Below are positions 54,159 to 61,452 of a stretch of DNA of 61,452 bases, piece after piece (the stretch's first letter is position 1; each line of letters begins with the position of its first letter). The DNA is from Bacteroidales bacterium (GTDB lineage Bacteria; Bacteroidota; Bacteroidia; Bacteroidales; Muribaculaceae), in the NCBI GenBank assembly GCA_910575545.1, contig CAJTFH010000023.1, positions 1 through 61,452 of the forward strand. The letters are read 5' to 3'. The notes beneath the pieces were generated by a model. It worked only from the letters and a program-made list of their open reading frames with translations, did no database searches and had not been told where the DNA came from. A program made the translations under genes and the position numbers.

Positions 54159-56048
54159 TTAGAGCGTCAGTCTGAATCCCCCCATCGCTGTGAATCCCGG
54201 CATATCATAGCCACGGTTAATCACATAACGGGCATCTGTCATATTTTCCAGCCTCACAAACAGTGCCAACGGTTTCCACACCTGCGCTGTCAGTTTCATG
54301 TTCAACAGGGCGTAGTTCTGACGCTCCATTCCGTCCGCCACAAACAGCCCGGACACCCCCTTGAGGTCGGCACAGACATTCAGCCACTTCACCGCCTGCC
54401 AATCGGCTCCGAGATAATACTGGTGGCGCGGTGCGCCCGTCAGATTGTCGAGTGAGGTATGCATGAAACTATACGATGCATTGAGGCTTAACCTTTCAAC
54501 AGCATTCGATTTCAATGTCAGCTCAATCCCCTTGTTGGTAAACGTGCCGGTATTGAGGTTCTTCATATCAACCTGCTGAATCATATTATCGCCACGGCTC
54601 AGATACAACGCCACATCAACCGACAGATAACGGCCGAAACGCTTCCCTCCCGAAATCTCATAATTCCACATTCGCTCAGGTTTCAGACCCGCATTTGCGA
54701 ACCTATAAAGATACAGTTCCCTGAACGAAGGATTGCGGTAGCCCATCGCTGCCGACAATTTGGCATTGAATCCCCGCGGCAGACTGGCCGCCAAGCCGGC
54801 CTGTGGCACCCACTGCGTGCCGAACATATCGCTGTTTGCCATACGCAGTCCGGCATTCAGAGTCAGCAGCCTGTCGAAGAATCCCTGCGAAAGGGTCAGA
54901 TAGGGAGAATATTCCGTTATGCGTTTCCGCTCGATGGTTGCCATAGCCCCCGGTTTATGGGCATTCCCTCCCGACACCGGAATCTCTCCTGAATATGTAT
55001 TGAAGTCAAACCCTACCGTAAGATGGCTTTCGCGCCATGGTCTTACATTCTGATACAGCATCACCCCAAGCCGGTCGTCAAGGCTGTGGAAATGGCGTGG
55101 ATCATCGATATAATGGTTGCCGTAGCTGTAATAAACCCTCCCCGTGCCGTTAGTCTGGCCATAACGGTTCGTAACCGCCACAGAAGCCTCCCCCCTCGTT
55201 ACATTCTGGTGATATATGTCGGTAGATTCTGGATTCGACAACCTCGGATAAATCGGGTCATTCCCCAGGAAGTTCATCAACGTATAATCAGCATAGGCGC
55301 TCCAGCTGTCGCTGAAATCATAAGCCACCTTGGCATACCCGCTCCCTTGGCTGAAATCGAAATGCGCCACATTGCCGTCTGTGCGGTCGTAGGCCAATGA
55401 CACAAGCGACGAAAAGCGCCCGATTCTCACCATGTTGGTCAACGATGACAGCCAGGTATTATATGACCCATATTGTGAGGTCAAAGTTGTCTTCACTCCA
55501 CCTTCCTTCGCCCGGCGGGTTATCACGTTAACCGCACCTGCCATGGCATTCGACCCGTAAAGAACCGAGCCGGGGCCACGTAGCACCTCCACCCTTTCCA
55601 CAAATTCCTTCTGATAGAAATCAGCCACATGATGGGAATATATACCTGCAAACTGCGGCTGTCCGTCAACCATCATCAGAACACCGCTGGCGCGGTCACC
55701 ACCCACACCACGCATCTTGATATGTCCCGCCCCGCCGTTGCTCACTCCGAAACCGAAAACACCGCGCTGCGTAACAAACAGACTGGGCACCTGCCCCGAT
55801 ATCGCCGACAACAGCTGTGTCTGCCCCGTGGCCTCCAAATCTTTCTGCGAAACCACTGAGACAGTATACGGCATAAGATTGCGCCCTACAGCCTCATTCG
55901 TCCCGGTAACTACAACCTCCCCTAACCGGTGCACCGAATCTGCAATATGCTTTTCACCCACAGGAAATCCCCTATCCGCGGCAGATTCTGCCGTCAACAT
56001 CCCACCGACAACCACAAAAAACGATAATCCGATCCTCTGCAAACTCAT
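54159..56048 (-). CDS. TonB-dependent outer-membrane receptor
   Basis: A 629-residue receptor. The Met at 56048 (MSLQRIGLSFFVVVGG) gives a usable signal peptide. TonB box LGEVVVTGTNEAVG is followed by a plug (YTVSVVSQKDLEATGQ; MVDGQPQFAGIYSH; VERVEVLRGPGSVLYGSNAMAGAVNVIT) and a 22-strand barrel ending GYDMPGFTAMGGFRLTL. It has no SusC-type N-terminal extension; the short form with a LYGSNAMAG motif resembles receptors for metal chelates or cobamides. It has its own promoter (56077-56084) 29 nt before the start and is followed by the DUF362 lipoprotein after 47 nt. Confidence 0.92.
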   Translation of the reverse strand: MSLQRIGLSFFVVVGGMLTAESAADRGFPVGEKHIADSVHRLGEVVVTGTNEAVGRNLMPYTVSVVSQKDLEATGQTQLLSAISGQVPSLFVTQRGVFGFGVSNGGAGHIKMRGVGGDRASGVLMMVDGQPQFAGIYSHHVADFYQKEFVERVEVLRGPGSVLYGSNAMAGAVNVITRRAKEGGVKTTLTSQYGSYNTWLSSLTNMVRIGRFSSLVSLAYDRTDGNVAHFDFSQGSGYAKVAYDFSDSWSAYADYTLMNFLGNDPIYPRLSNPESTDIYHQNVTRGEASVAVTNRYGQTNGTGRVYYSYGNHYIDDPRHFHSLDDRLGVMLYQNVRPWRESHLTVGFDFNTYSGEIPVSGGNAHKPGAMATIERKRITEYSPYLTLSQGFFDRLLTLNAGLRMANSDMFGTQWVPQAGLAASLPRGFNAKLSAAMGYRNPSFRELYLYRFANAGLKPERMWNYEISGGKRFGRYLSVDVALYLSRGDNMIQQVDMKNLNTGTFTNKGIELTLKSNAVERLSLNASYSFMHTSLDNLTGAPRHQYYLGADWQAVKWLNVCADLKGVSGLFVADGMERQNYALLNMKLTAQVWKPLALFVRLENMTDARYVINRGYDMPGFTAMGGFRLTL

Positions 56049-56076
56049 AATTTTGAACCCGTTATATTTCACGCCA

Positions 56077-56084
56077 CAAAATTA
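56077..56084 (-). promoter_or_regulatory. -7 promoter element for the right-hand TonB receptor gene
   Basis: Minus strand TAATTTTG fits TAnnTTTG, with GTTG 21 nt upstream (56106-56109) as a partial -33 box. It is 29 nt before the ATG at 56048. Confidence 0.55.
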
Positions 56085-56126
56085 CTGTAAAACCTCAACA
56101 CTTTCCAACCTTAATTATCCCTATAA

Positions 56127-56699
56127 TTACCAATTTCGTGGCATCGTGCTCAATCCGACCGAAATTGCATCCGCTATTTCACCAGCAGAAGGCAAATCTC
56201 TGTCGGAAAATGCCGCGACAATAACACCGTTGCCGTCAGCCACATAAATACGCGGGATTCCAACTGACGCGAATTTTTCATAAACCACGCGGTCTTCTTG
56301 CGGGGCAACCGGCAGAGTCAACCCGTTAGCAGCCCAGTAATCAACAACCGCCCCCCTCCCCTCCTGGCGTGATATGCACAAGAATCCAACCCCTTCTGGC
56401 TCCTCTGCCATAATCTTTTCATATACCGCCTGAACCCGAGGCAATTCAGTCTGGCAATCCGGGCACGAGGTGTTGAACAACACCACAACAGCCACCCGGC
56501 CCCTAAGGCCCTCTGCCGACACAACTTCCCCACCGATAGTTTCCACCGAGAAGTCGGGCAGGCGATCCCCCACCCCAAGCGACCATTCCGGCTCATCTTC
56601 CTCTGTCACACAACCGCAAGCCAGCAACAGTCCGACGAAAATAAAAACCGGTAATATCCCATTCGCGACATGGACTCCAAACTGCCTTAACTCCCTCAT
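56127..56699 (-). CDS. TlpA-like thiol-disulfide oxidoreductase lipoprotein
   Basis: A 190-residue protein with a hydrophobic N-terminus ending in LLLAC28, a likely lipobox, followed by GCVTEEDE. The thioredoxin domain has VGDRLPDFSVETIGGEVV, the redox motif CPDC (residues 79-82) in VLFNTSCPDCQTELPRV, and the cis-Pro in SVGIPRIYVADGNG. It would act on disulfides at the periplasmic face of a membrane. The start codon overlaps the stop of the DUF1573-like gene (ATGA), so the two are translationally coupled; TlpA and DUF1573 genes often travel together in Bacteroidetes. Confidence 0.88.
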   Translation of the reverse strand: MRELRQFGVHVANGILPVFIFVGLLLACGCVTEEDEPEWSLGVGDRLPDFSVETIGGEVVSAEGLRGRVAVVVLFNTSCPDCQTELPRVQAVYEKIMAEEPEGVGFLCISRQEGRGAVVDYWAANGLTLPVAPQEDRVVYEKFASVGIPRIYVADGNGVIVAAFSDRDLPSAGEIADAISVGLSTMPRNW

Positions 56700-57022
56700 T
56701 TTCTTCTAACCGGTCTTGCTATCCGTCCTTCCACAAAAGCCACTGCCAGGCTGTTGAGCGCATTTGAACGCACCCTGACAATTTTCTTAAAACTCCCGTG
56801 GGGTCTCCCTTTACCATTGAATCTGACAGTGATTTCCCCTTCATCGCCCGGCCTGACAGGCTCACGGCTGAATTCCGGCACGGTGCATCCGCAATCCGAA
56901 AACACAGTTTTTGAATCCGGTGCAAGCACCTCCCCCCCGATAACACCGGCGGCAATGCCGGTCGTGGCCGGAGCCGAAACCAACATTGCCGTCAATATCA
57001 TTTGAAACAGTTTTATATTCAT
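56696..57022 (-). CDS. Shortened DUF1573-like exported protein
   Basis: A 108-residue exported protein with a signal peptide (about residues 1-24). The C-terminal half matches the second half of DUF1573: DCGCTVPEFSREPVRPGDEGEITVRF, then GRPHGSFKKIVRVRSNA. The first half of the domain, normally with an F-x-F-x-N-x-G strand before the cysteines, is missing; only VIGGEVLAPDSKTVFS stands there. The DCGC cysteines remain. Start codon overlaps the stop of the orphan T9SS-type tail frame (ATGA at 57019-57022), and the end overlaps tlpA. It may work with the TlpA protein; the shortening could be an internal deletion. Confidence 0.65.
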   Translation of the reverse strand: MNIKLFQMILTAMLVSAPATTGIAAGVIGGEVLAPDSKTVFSDCGCTVPEFSREPVRPGDEGEITVRFNGKGRPHGSFKKIVRVRSNALNSLAVAFVEGRIARPVRRK

Positions 57023-57270
57023 CTTATCGAAATTTTACTGGTCAGCCTGCTGCGCCTGTCAGCAGCATCCAACACATAAACGCCGCTGTCAAGCTCCAAA
57101 GTGACCTCATCTGCATACTCCGCCAGCGAGGCTACCTTGCGCCCCAAGGTGTCGTGCACTGTGACATCCACATCTGCGCCGTTAGGTTTATAACGGTCTG
57201 CGCCAAGAGTTATTGCAGTCTCAGTTCCCGCATTCGTCCCACCCTCGTCGTAGTATTTATACGAATCATT
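57019..57270 (-). pseudogene. Orphan T9SS-type C-terminal tail, +1 frame to the transglutaminase gene
   Basis: An 83-codon open frame without a start codon. It begins immediately after an in-frame TAA at 57271 and its first codon overlaps the transglutaminase stop (57266-57268). The translation contains the full hallmark of a type A sorting tail: VDVTVHDTLGRKVASLAEYA, then LELDSGVYVLDAADR and a final SKISIR. The stop overlaps the DUF1573-like ATG, just as the other genes of this operon overlap. The easiest reading is that the transglutaminase protein once ended with this tail (about 976 residues) and a 1-nt change separated it. A +1 slip at AAA-U-GAU would restore the fusion. Confidence 0.7.
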
Positions 57271-59947
57271 TTATTTCATGCAAAACATCAACCAACCGGT
57301 CGCCGAGACCGATTGAATACCCGTTATTGTTAAACACCACACGGTTGAAAGTGTCGGCAACAACCGTCAGAGGCCACATTCTGCTATCGGGAACACTTCC
57401 CGTCGGCGAAATCTTCAGGTTTTCCGACAGCTCCCTACATATCCGGCCGTCGATATCGGCGCCAAAAACAACCGTCGAAGGCAACCCTTTGAACCGGTCT
57501 TTGTCAAACCGCCCTGCCGATTCCATATCAGCAAAAAGCAACACTATGGGTCTGCCGCTCCGCTCAAGCTCTTCTCGCCTGAGCACCAAATCATTAAGTG
57601 CATGAACCGTAGGTTCGTGGTTTGGTGCGATCATCATCAGCGTATAGTAGCCACGCCCGGTTGCCGACAATACCGACCGGTCTGTCCCTGAGGCAAAATC
57701 ATGATAAAGGTTTTCTGAATTAAACGTGCCTATAACCTGCACCCCTGTCGTATCCTGCCTGATTTCAAGCGGAACCACACATTCCCGGCCACTCTCCACA
57801 TCGAAGATACGGCAACGGGCAAGCACCGTTCCGTCGGCCATCCGCTGACCGGTGGTAAGCATATATTTCCCCTCCTCAACCTCCGTGCCATTCTTGAAAG
57901 TATCCGCCCATGTGGCATCCTCAGGATAATTCAGCAACTCCGGCACCCCGTTTTCAATCTTTGAAAGGGTGAAATTGTAATAATATGCCGGATTGTCAAT
58001 GCGCCCTGTTTGTGAAAATGTCAGACGAAGCAGTCCCGAAGGCCGCGAAGCGCAAAGCTGTCCTGCAGAGGCCTCATCAAATACAGCATCTACCCATATC
58101 CCTTCGGCGGTGGCATACTGGGGCTTATCTGTAACCGGGTCTATACGTGCCGGTATCCCCATCGCCCGCGCTCCGGCAACAAAGAATATGTTGCGAGACC
58201 GGCTGTCGGTTTTGCGCAACCGCCACACAGATTCCGGCGACATGACAACTCGTCTCGGATTCCATTCATCATCTATCGCAATCATCGACGCAACACTGTC
58301 GACCCAAACGTCAGGATTCGACGCATAAACCACTCGCCGGGCTTCTGAAACCACCTCCCGGAAGAAACTCTTATAAGGCGTCAGCATCTCATCGGCCACC
58401 CGCGGATTCAACACATATTTGTTAAACAACGGAGAATCAACCTCTGGCGTGTCAAGATGGTCTGAAAGCACCCCGGCAGCAATATCGCGGCAATCCTTAT
58501 CTGAAATCACATCAAGAAGCGCCATCGCCTTTGGCAGCAATGCCTCAGGTGTGGACTGCAAGAAAGCAGATATGACAGCATGGTTGCCTCGGGACCGGGT
58601 CAACAGACGCTCCACGGCATCTTCATCCGCCCCTATCCTCCGGGCAAATCCCCTCGCCTGACTCGGGGTGGGGAATGTAGCTTCATAGGCATGGCGGATT
58701 GAATCCTCCTGCGCCAGTCTTATGCCGTTGATTCTGGCAAGCTCCTCCGGCACTGAGGGCATGTTTGCCGATGGTGAAGGTGGCACTACATCCATATCCG
58801 CCACTTCCCGGGTGAGTGCACCTTTGCTGAGTTCCAACACTATCCGTCGGTCTTTCCCTGGAGTTGCTTTCTCAAAACCGAATCTTCCTTGATGGCTTCC
58901 CCACACAAGCATATCTCCAAGCCCGGCCACAAGCCATGAACCTCCGGCGCTGTCTGCCTCTAACGTTGCAACAGGATAGTATTCATTGTAGTTATATACC
59001 ATATAGTCTACCCTGGCCCCTCCCACAGGGTTCCCGTCCATATCCCGGACCTCGACAAACAGGGTGTCGACCGGAGTATAATTTTCCGTAACATTTATTT
59101 CGGTGTAGCACGGCGCGGCAGCCAATTGTTGCTCCGGGCCGTCGTAAGAGCCGAACAACTTGGTGTTCATCAGCATCCCTCTCGCCGCCGGTGCATTGAA
59201 CCAGCCAAGGTCGAGAACAGCCTCCGGCTCACAAGCCCCAAGGAAATGCCATTGCCCGTCGACCCACGCCTCAACCCAGGCATGGTTGTCGTCGGTATGC
59301 GCCCAACGCGGAGTGTAGACCTGACGGGCAGGAATACCCACAGACCTCAGAGCCGCAACAGTAAATGTCGATTCCTCGCCACAACGCCCTATCGCCGAGC
59401 GCAAAGTCGCCATCGGTGAGCTTGTGCGTGCATCCGAAGGCTGATAGGTCACATGCTCATGACACCAATGGTTAACCTCCAGCACCGCATCGTGCATCGA
59501 CAGATTCCTCACCCTGTCGCGTAGAGCTTCATAGAAATAACGGCGGCTCATGTCGAGGTTCTCATTGTTTACCCTCACAGGCAGCACGAAATGGCGGAAT
59601 TCCCTATCGGGCACACTCCCTCCCCACGGCATTTCCTGCCGGGCAAGCAGCGACAAGTCAACATTCGCCTTATAGAACTCCCCCGGATAATCTGCCAGAT
59701 CCGGAAGCGGCATATATGCGTAGAGAAATTCCAACAGCTCCCGCTGCCTTCCGGTCAACTCCGTTTCGAATATCGAAAAGGGTGCAGAGGTGCCGACCAT
59801 TTCGATTCTTTTACATAATTCCGAAGATGCTGCAATTCTGTCGGCTATGCAATCGGCAGAGGCCGAAACTGTTCCTGCCAGCCACATGACAACACCCAAC
59901 ACACATGACCGCAAAACCTCCTCCACATTCATAATACTGTTTTTCAT
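57266..59947 (-). CDS. Transglutaminase-like secreted protein
   Basis: An 893-residue exported protein, signal peptide about residues 1-30 (ending VSASA). The transglutaminase core (about residues 130-260) has the Cys in IGRCGEESTF, the His in DDNHAWVEAWVDG and GACEPEAVLDLG. A fibronectin-like segment follows (VRDMDGNPVGGARVDYM), then a second papain-like region (SRNIFFVAGARAMGIPARID; EGIWVDAVFDEASAG) and a thioredoxin-like end (RFKGLPSTVVFGADIDG). The reaction may be peptide cross-linking, or peptidase activity as in related proteins. Its start overlaps the cutC stop by 4 nt. A T9SS-type tail lies just after the stop in the +1 frame. Confidence 0.8.
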   Translation of the reverse strand: MKNSIMNVEEVLRSCVLGVVMWLAGTVSASADCIADRIAASSELCKRIEMVGTSAPFSIFETELTGRQRELLEFLYAYMPLPDLADYPGEFYKANVDLSLLARQEMPWGGSVPDREFRHFVLPVRVNNENLDMSRRYFYEALRDRVRNLSMHDAVLEVNHWCHEHVTYQPSDARTSSPMATLRSAIGRCGEESTFTVAALRSVGIPARQVYTPRWAHTDDNHAWVEAWVDGQWHFLGACEPEAVLDLGWFNAPAARGMLMNTKLFGSYDGPEQQLAAAPCYTEINVTENYTPVDTLFVEVRDMDGNPVGGARVDYMVYNYNEYYPVATLEADSAGGSWLVAGLGDMLVWGSHQGRFGFEKATPGKDRRIVLELSKGALTREVADMDVVPPSPSANMPSVPEELARINGIRLAQEDSIRHAYEATFPTPSQARGFARRIGADEDAVERLLTRSRGNHAVISAFLQSTPEALLPKAMALLDVISDKDCRDIAAGVLSDHLDTPEVDSPLFNKYVLNPRVADEMLTPYKSFFREVVSEARRVVYASNPDVWVDSVASMIAIDDEWNPRRVVMSPESVWRLRKTDSRSRNIFFVAGARAMGIPARIDPVTDKPQYATAEGIWVDAVFDEASAGQLCASRPSGLLRLTFSQTGRIDNPAYYYNFTLSKIENGVPELLNYPEDATWADTFKNGTEVEEGKYMLTTGQRMADGTVLARCRIFDVESGRECVVPLEIRQDTTGVQVIGTFNSENLYHDFASGTDRSVLSATGRGYYTLMMIAPNHEPTVHALNDLVLRREELERSGRPIVLLFADMESAGRFDKDRFKGLPSTVVFGADIDGRICRELSENLKISPTGSVPDSRMWPLTVVADTFNRVVFNNNGYSIGLGDRLVDVLHEIK

Positions 59948-60690
59948 GGTAATCTGTTTATTGCATCCAAAATCTCTGCAACTGCCCTCTGTGAGGTTTC
60001 AAGCCTGACGAACTCATCAGACCCCGCCGCGCCCATAGCTACACCGTGGTGGCGGTAAGCCATAACACTGTCAGCTTTTTCCCTGGCTGAGGCATGGATT
60101 TCATGGCAACCGGTCAGACGCAGTATTTCTGCCGCATTGGCCGCCGTAACTCCTGCTCCGGGCATTATTACGATGCGTCCTGCTGCCTGACGGTTCAGTT
60201 CAGCTATCCGTTGCGAACCCTCAAAGGCCGATGCAGCCCCTCCTGAGGTCAACAACCTATGGCATCCCAAAGCGATGACGCGCTCCAACGCTTCTGCCTG
60301 TTCCCGACATAGATCGAAAGCCCGATGAAAGGTTATGCTCATACCCTTGGCGGCATCAACCATAGCCCTGCACACATCTTCATCCACAGACCCGTCGCAC
60401 CTTAAAGCCCCGATAACCACACCGTCGGCGCCACATTCGGCAGCCATGCGTATATCGGCCATCATACATTCGGTTTCTGCTGCATCATAAACGAAATCGC
60501 CTCCACGCGGACGTATCAATACATGCAGCTTCACCCCTTCTACCTTCCGCGCCATTGAAATCAATCCGGCTGAAGGGGTCACCCCCCCCTCCGACAGTGC
60601 CGAGCACAGCTCTATCCTTGCGGCTCCACCTTGGGCCGCAGCCTTCACACTTGCCAACGATGCAGCACACACTTCAATGACACTCTCCAT
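59944..60690 (-). CDS. cutC: CutC-family protein
   Basis: A 248-residue TIM-barrel protein. Family features are VIEVCAASLASVKAAAQGGAARIELCSALSEGG at the start, LHVLIRPRGGDFVYDAAE, GADGVVIGALRCDGSVDEDV, ITFHRAFDLC and IVIMPGAGVTAANAAEI. CutC was linked to copper tolerance in E. coli, but a direct copper role is disputed; the barrel may be an enzyme of unknown substrate. It is coupled to the transglutaminase-like gene by a 4-nt overlap and follows the small exported protein gene by 34 nt. Confidence 0.93.
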   Translation of the reverse strand: MESVIEVCAASLASVKAAAQGGAARIELCSALSEGGVTPSAGLISMARKVEGVKLHVLIRPRGGDFVYDAAETECMMADIRMAAECGADGVVIGALRCDGSVDEDVCRAMVDAAKGMSITFHRAFDLCREQAEALERVIALGCHRLLTSGGAASAFEGSQRIAELNRQAAGRIVIMPGAGVTAANAAEILRLTGCHEIHASAREKADSVMAYRHHGVAMGAAGSDEFVRLETSQRAVAEILDAINRLP

Positions 60691-60724
60691 AGACCGTTAC
60701 TTACAAATTATATTTCTGGAATAA

Positions 60725-61117
60725 TCATTCAAAAACCGACAGGTCATCAGGATGGAAAACCGTCTCCCCTTCCGCAACCGGAGCTGCGAGGAAATAACCC
60801 AGACAGAAATCACCCTCGAACATACGCGGGCCGTTGTTGCCCCCCGCCGTCAATGCCAGTTTCGACAGCTCCAGTTTCTCAGCGCCCAGCTGCAGACTTT
60901 CAAACCGCTGCCTCGCACCCTGCCCCGTCACAACAACCTCCTCCAACACCTTATCTTCCACAACGCCATCATCCTCTTCACCTCCTGCCATCTCTTCTCT
61001 ATCCCCATCCACATATATCCCCCATGCCCTTCCACCACCATCCTGCGCACTAACCCCGACTCCGGCAACCGCCGGAATCAACGCCAAAACTCCAACAAAC
61101 AACCTGTTCCACTTCAT
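60725..61117 (-). CDS. Small exported protein with TonB-receptor-like segment
   Basis: A 130-residue protein with a signal peptide (about residues 1-24, ending VGVSAQ). The middle reads VLEEVVVTGQGARQRFESLQLG, the way a TonB box and plug begin in some outer-membrane receptors (E-VVVTG ... LGAEKLEL). After about residue 95 the similarity stops and the protein ends without a plug or barrel. An independent small protein is as likely as the stump of a receptor. It is the first gene of the cutC operon and has a promoter box at 61146. Function unknown. Confidence 0.6.
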   Translation of the reverse strand: MKWNRLFVGVLALIPAVAGVGVSAQDGGGRAWGIYVDGDREEMAGGEEDDGVVEDKVLEEVVVTGQGARQRFESLQLGAEKLELSKLALTAGGNNGPRMFEGDFCLGYFLAAPVAEGETVFHPDDLSVFE

Positions 61118-61145
61118 AGCACTCTTATCCCCCCGATTTAAGCCA

Positions 61146-61153
61146 CAAAGTTA
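61146..61153 (-). promoter_or_regulatory. -7 promoter element for the 60725-61117 gene and cutC
   Basis: Minus strand TAACTTTG fits TAnnTTTG 29 nt before the start at 61117. -33 region weak. Confidence 0.5.
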
Positions 61154-61204
61154 ACAAATCCCCCATAATTACACCACCACCTGCCAAAATTCCTATGCCA
61201 ACAA

Positions 61205-61234
61205 CTTGAATTCTAAGAAAAAACATTAACTTTG
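61205..61234 (+). promoter_or_regulatory. Outward promoter 1
   Basis: CTTG at 61205-61208, 18 nt, then TAACTTTG at 61227-61234; reads towards the right edge. Confidence 0.5.
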
Positions 61235-61352
61235 CGGCAAAGTCACATTAATGGTGTTATCTGTAGCCGGATTAATTCCATTAGCATAAATCCGATTCGA
61301 AATCTCAACTTTAAAATAAACACAAATTAATCTAATAAGTAGATGTTGAAAA

Positions 61353-61384
61353 TTAGTTTATATCAAAAATTTTGCGTATGTTTG
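61353..61384 (+). promoter_or_regulatory. Outward promoter 2
   Basis: TTAG at 61353-61356, 20 nt, then TATGTTTG at 61377-61384; reads towards the right edge. The gene it serves is outside the window. Confidence 0.45.
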
Positions 61385-61452
61385 TGTAAACACATAAAGA
61401 CACAACGCTATCGCAAAAATCAAAGTTATACAACTGACAGACCAGCAACGTC

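Larger units (their letters stand above)
61118..61452. other. 335-nt non-coding region with divergent promoters
   Basis: No credible gene. It contains a minus-strand -7 box for the gene at 60725 and two plus-strand boxes pointing out of the window. The right 200 nt are AT-rich with no reading frame beyond 12 codons. Confidence 0.6.

Overview
The window looks like chromosomal DNA of a gut-type Bacteroidales bacterium; Muribaculaceae is my best guess, but this rests on gene content only. Supporting signs are Bacteroidetes-style promoters (TTTG, about 20 nt, then TAnnTTTG), many SPII lipoproteins, TonB-dependent receptors, a TamL-type lipoprotein barrel, a PorG-like type IX secretion (T9SS) gene, and several secreted proteins ending in short T9SS-type tails. 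Most of the window is core genome. The only clear mobile element is the 5' part of a group IIC intron at the left edge.

Layout. 1-7161 (minus): porG-like, uppS, bamA and two Skp/OmpH chaperones, preceded by a DUF6242 lipoprotein gene and ended by a strong terminator with the intron directly behind it. 7797-16262 (minus): a tightly coupled alpha-2-macroglobulin / GHL10 glycosidase-like / ribD operon. 16495-18135 (minus): ECF sigma factor, anti-sigma-like protein and Spy-like periplasmic protein. 18561-24429: a lone lipoprotein gene (minus), then (plus) a TonB receptor, a lipoprotein, prmA and a small barrel protein. 24606-28312 (plus): an M6 metalloprotease, then rpsF-rpsR-rplI. 28413-33412 (minus): a secreted/surface protein cluster. 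33738-33884 (minus): a 48-residue membrane microprotein with its own promoter and terminator. 34017-41627 (plus): ruvX-def-ettA-tamL-gph and an AspT-family transporter. 41833-42183 (minus): a small unknown gene. 42414-45748 (plus): pheS-crcB-nth-UPF0126-gtrA. 45792-48338 (minus): radical SAM, aroC and ybaK. 48552-51113 (plus): a repeat-rich T9SS-type cargo. 51203-61117 (minus): tpx, a thioredoxin-like protein without CXXC, a DUF362 lipoprotein, a TonB receptor, TlpA, a shortened DUF1573 protein, a transglutaminase-like protein, cutC and a small exported protein.

How the genes work together. The left block is outer-membrane biogenesis: Skp chaperones feed BamA, UppS supplies the lipid carrier for the cell wall, and the PorG-like protein links to T9SS, whose likely cargos are encoded at 24606, 28413, 32954 and 48552. 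TamL at 36784 adds a second barrel-assembly component. The right block combines an outer-membrane receptor with several periplasmic thiol/redox proteins.

The most interesting points are: an orphan 83-codon T9SS-type tail lying in the +1 frame directly after the transglutaminase stop codon; a group IIC intron sited exactly behind an intrinsic terminator; a microprotein transcription unit; a probably leaderless ruvX; a ribosomal-protein promoter embedded in a long hairpin; and a macroglobulin that has lost its thioester. I did not find a clearly new defence or mobile system. No tRNA, rRNA or CRISPR array was seen.
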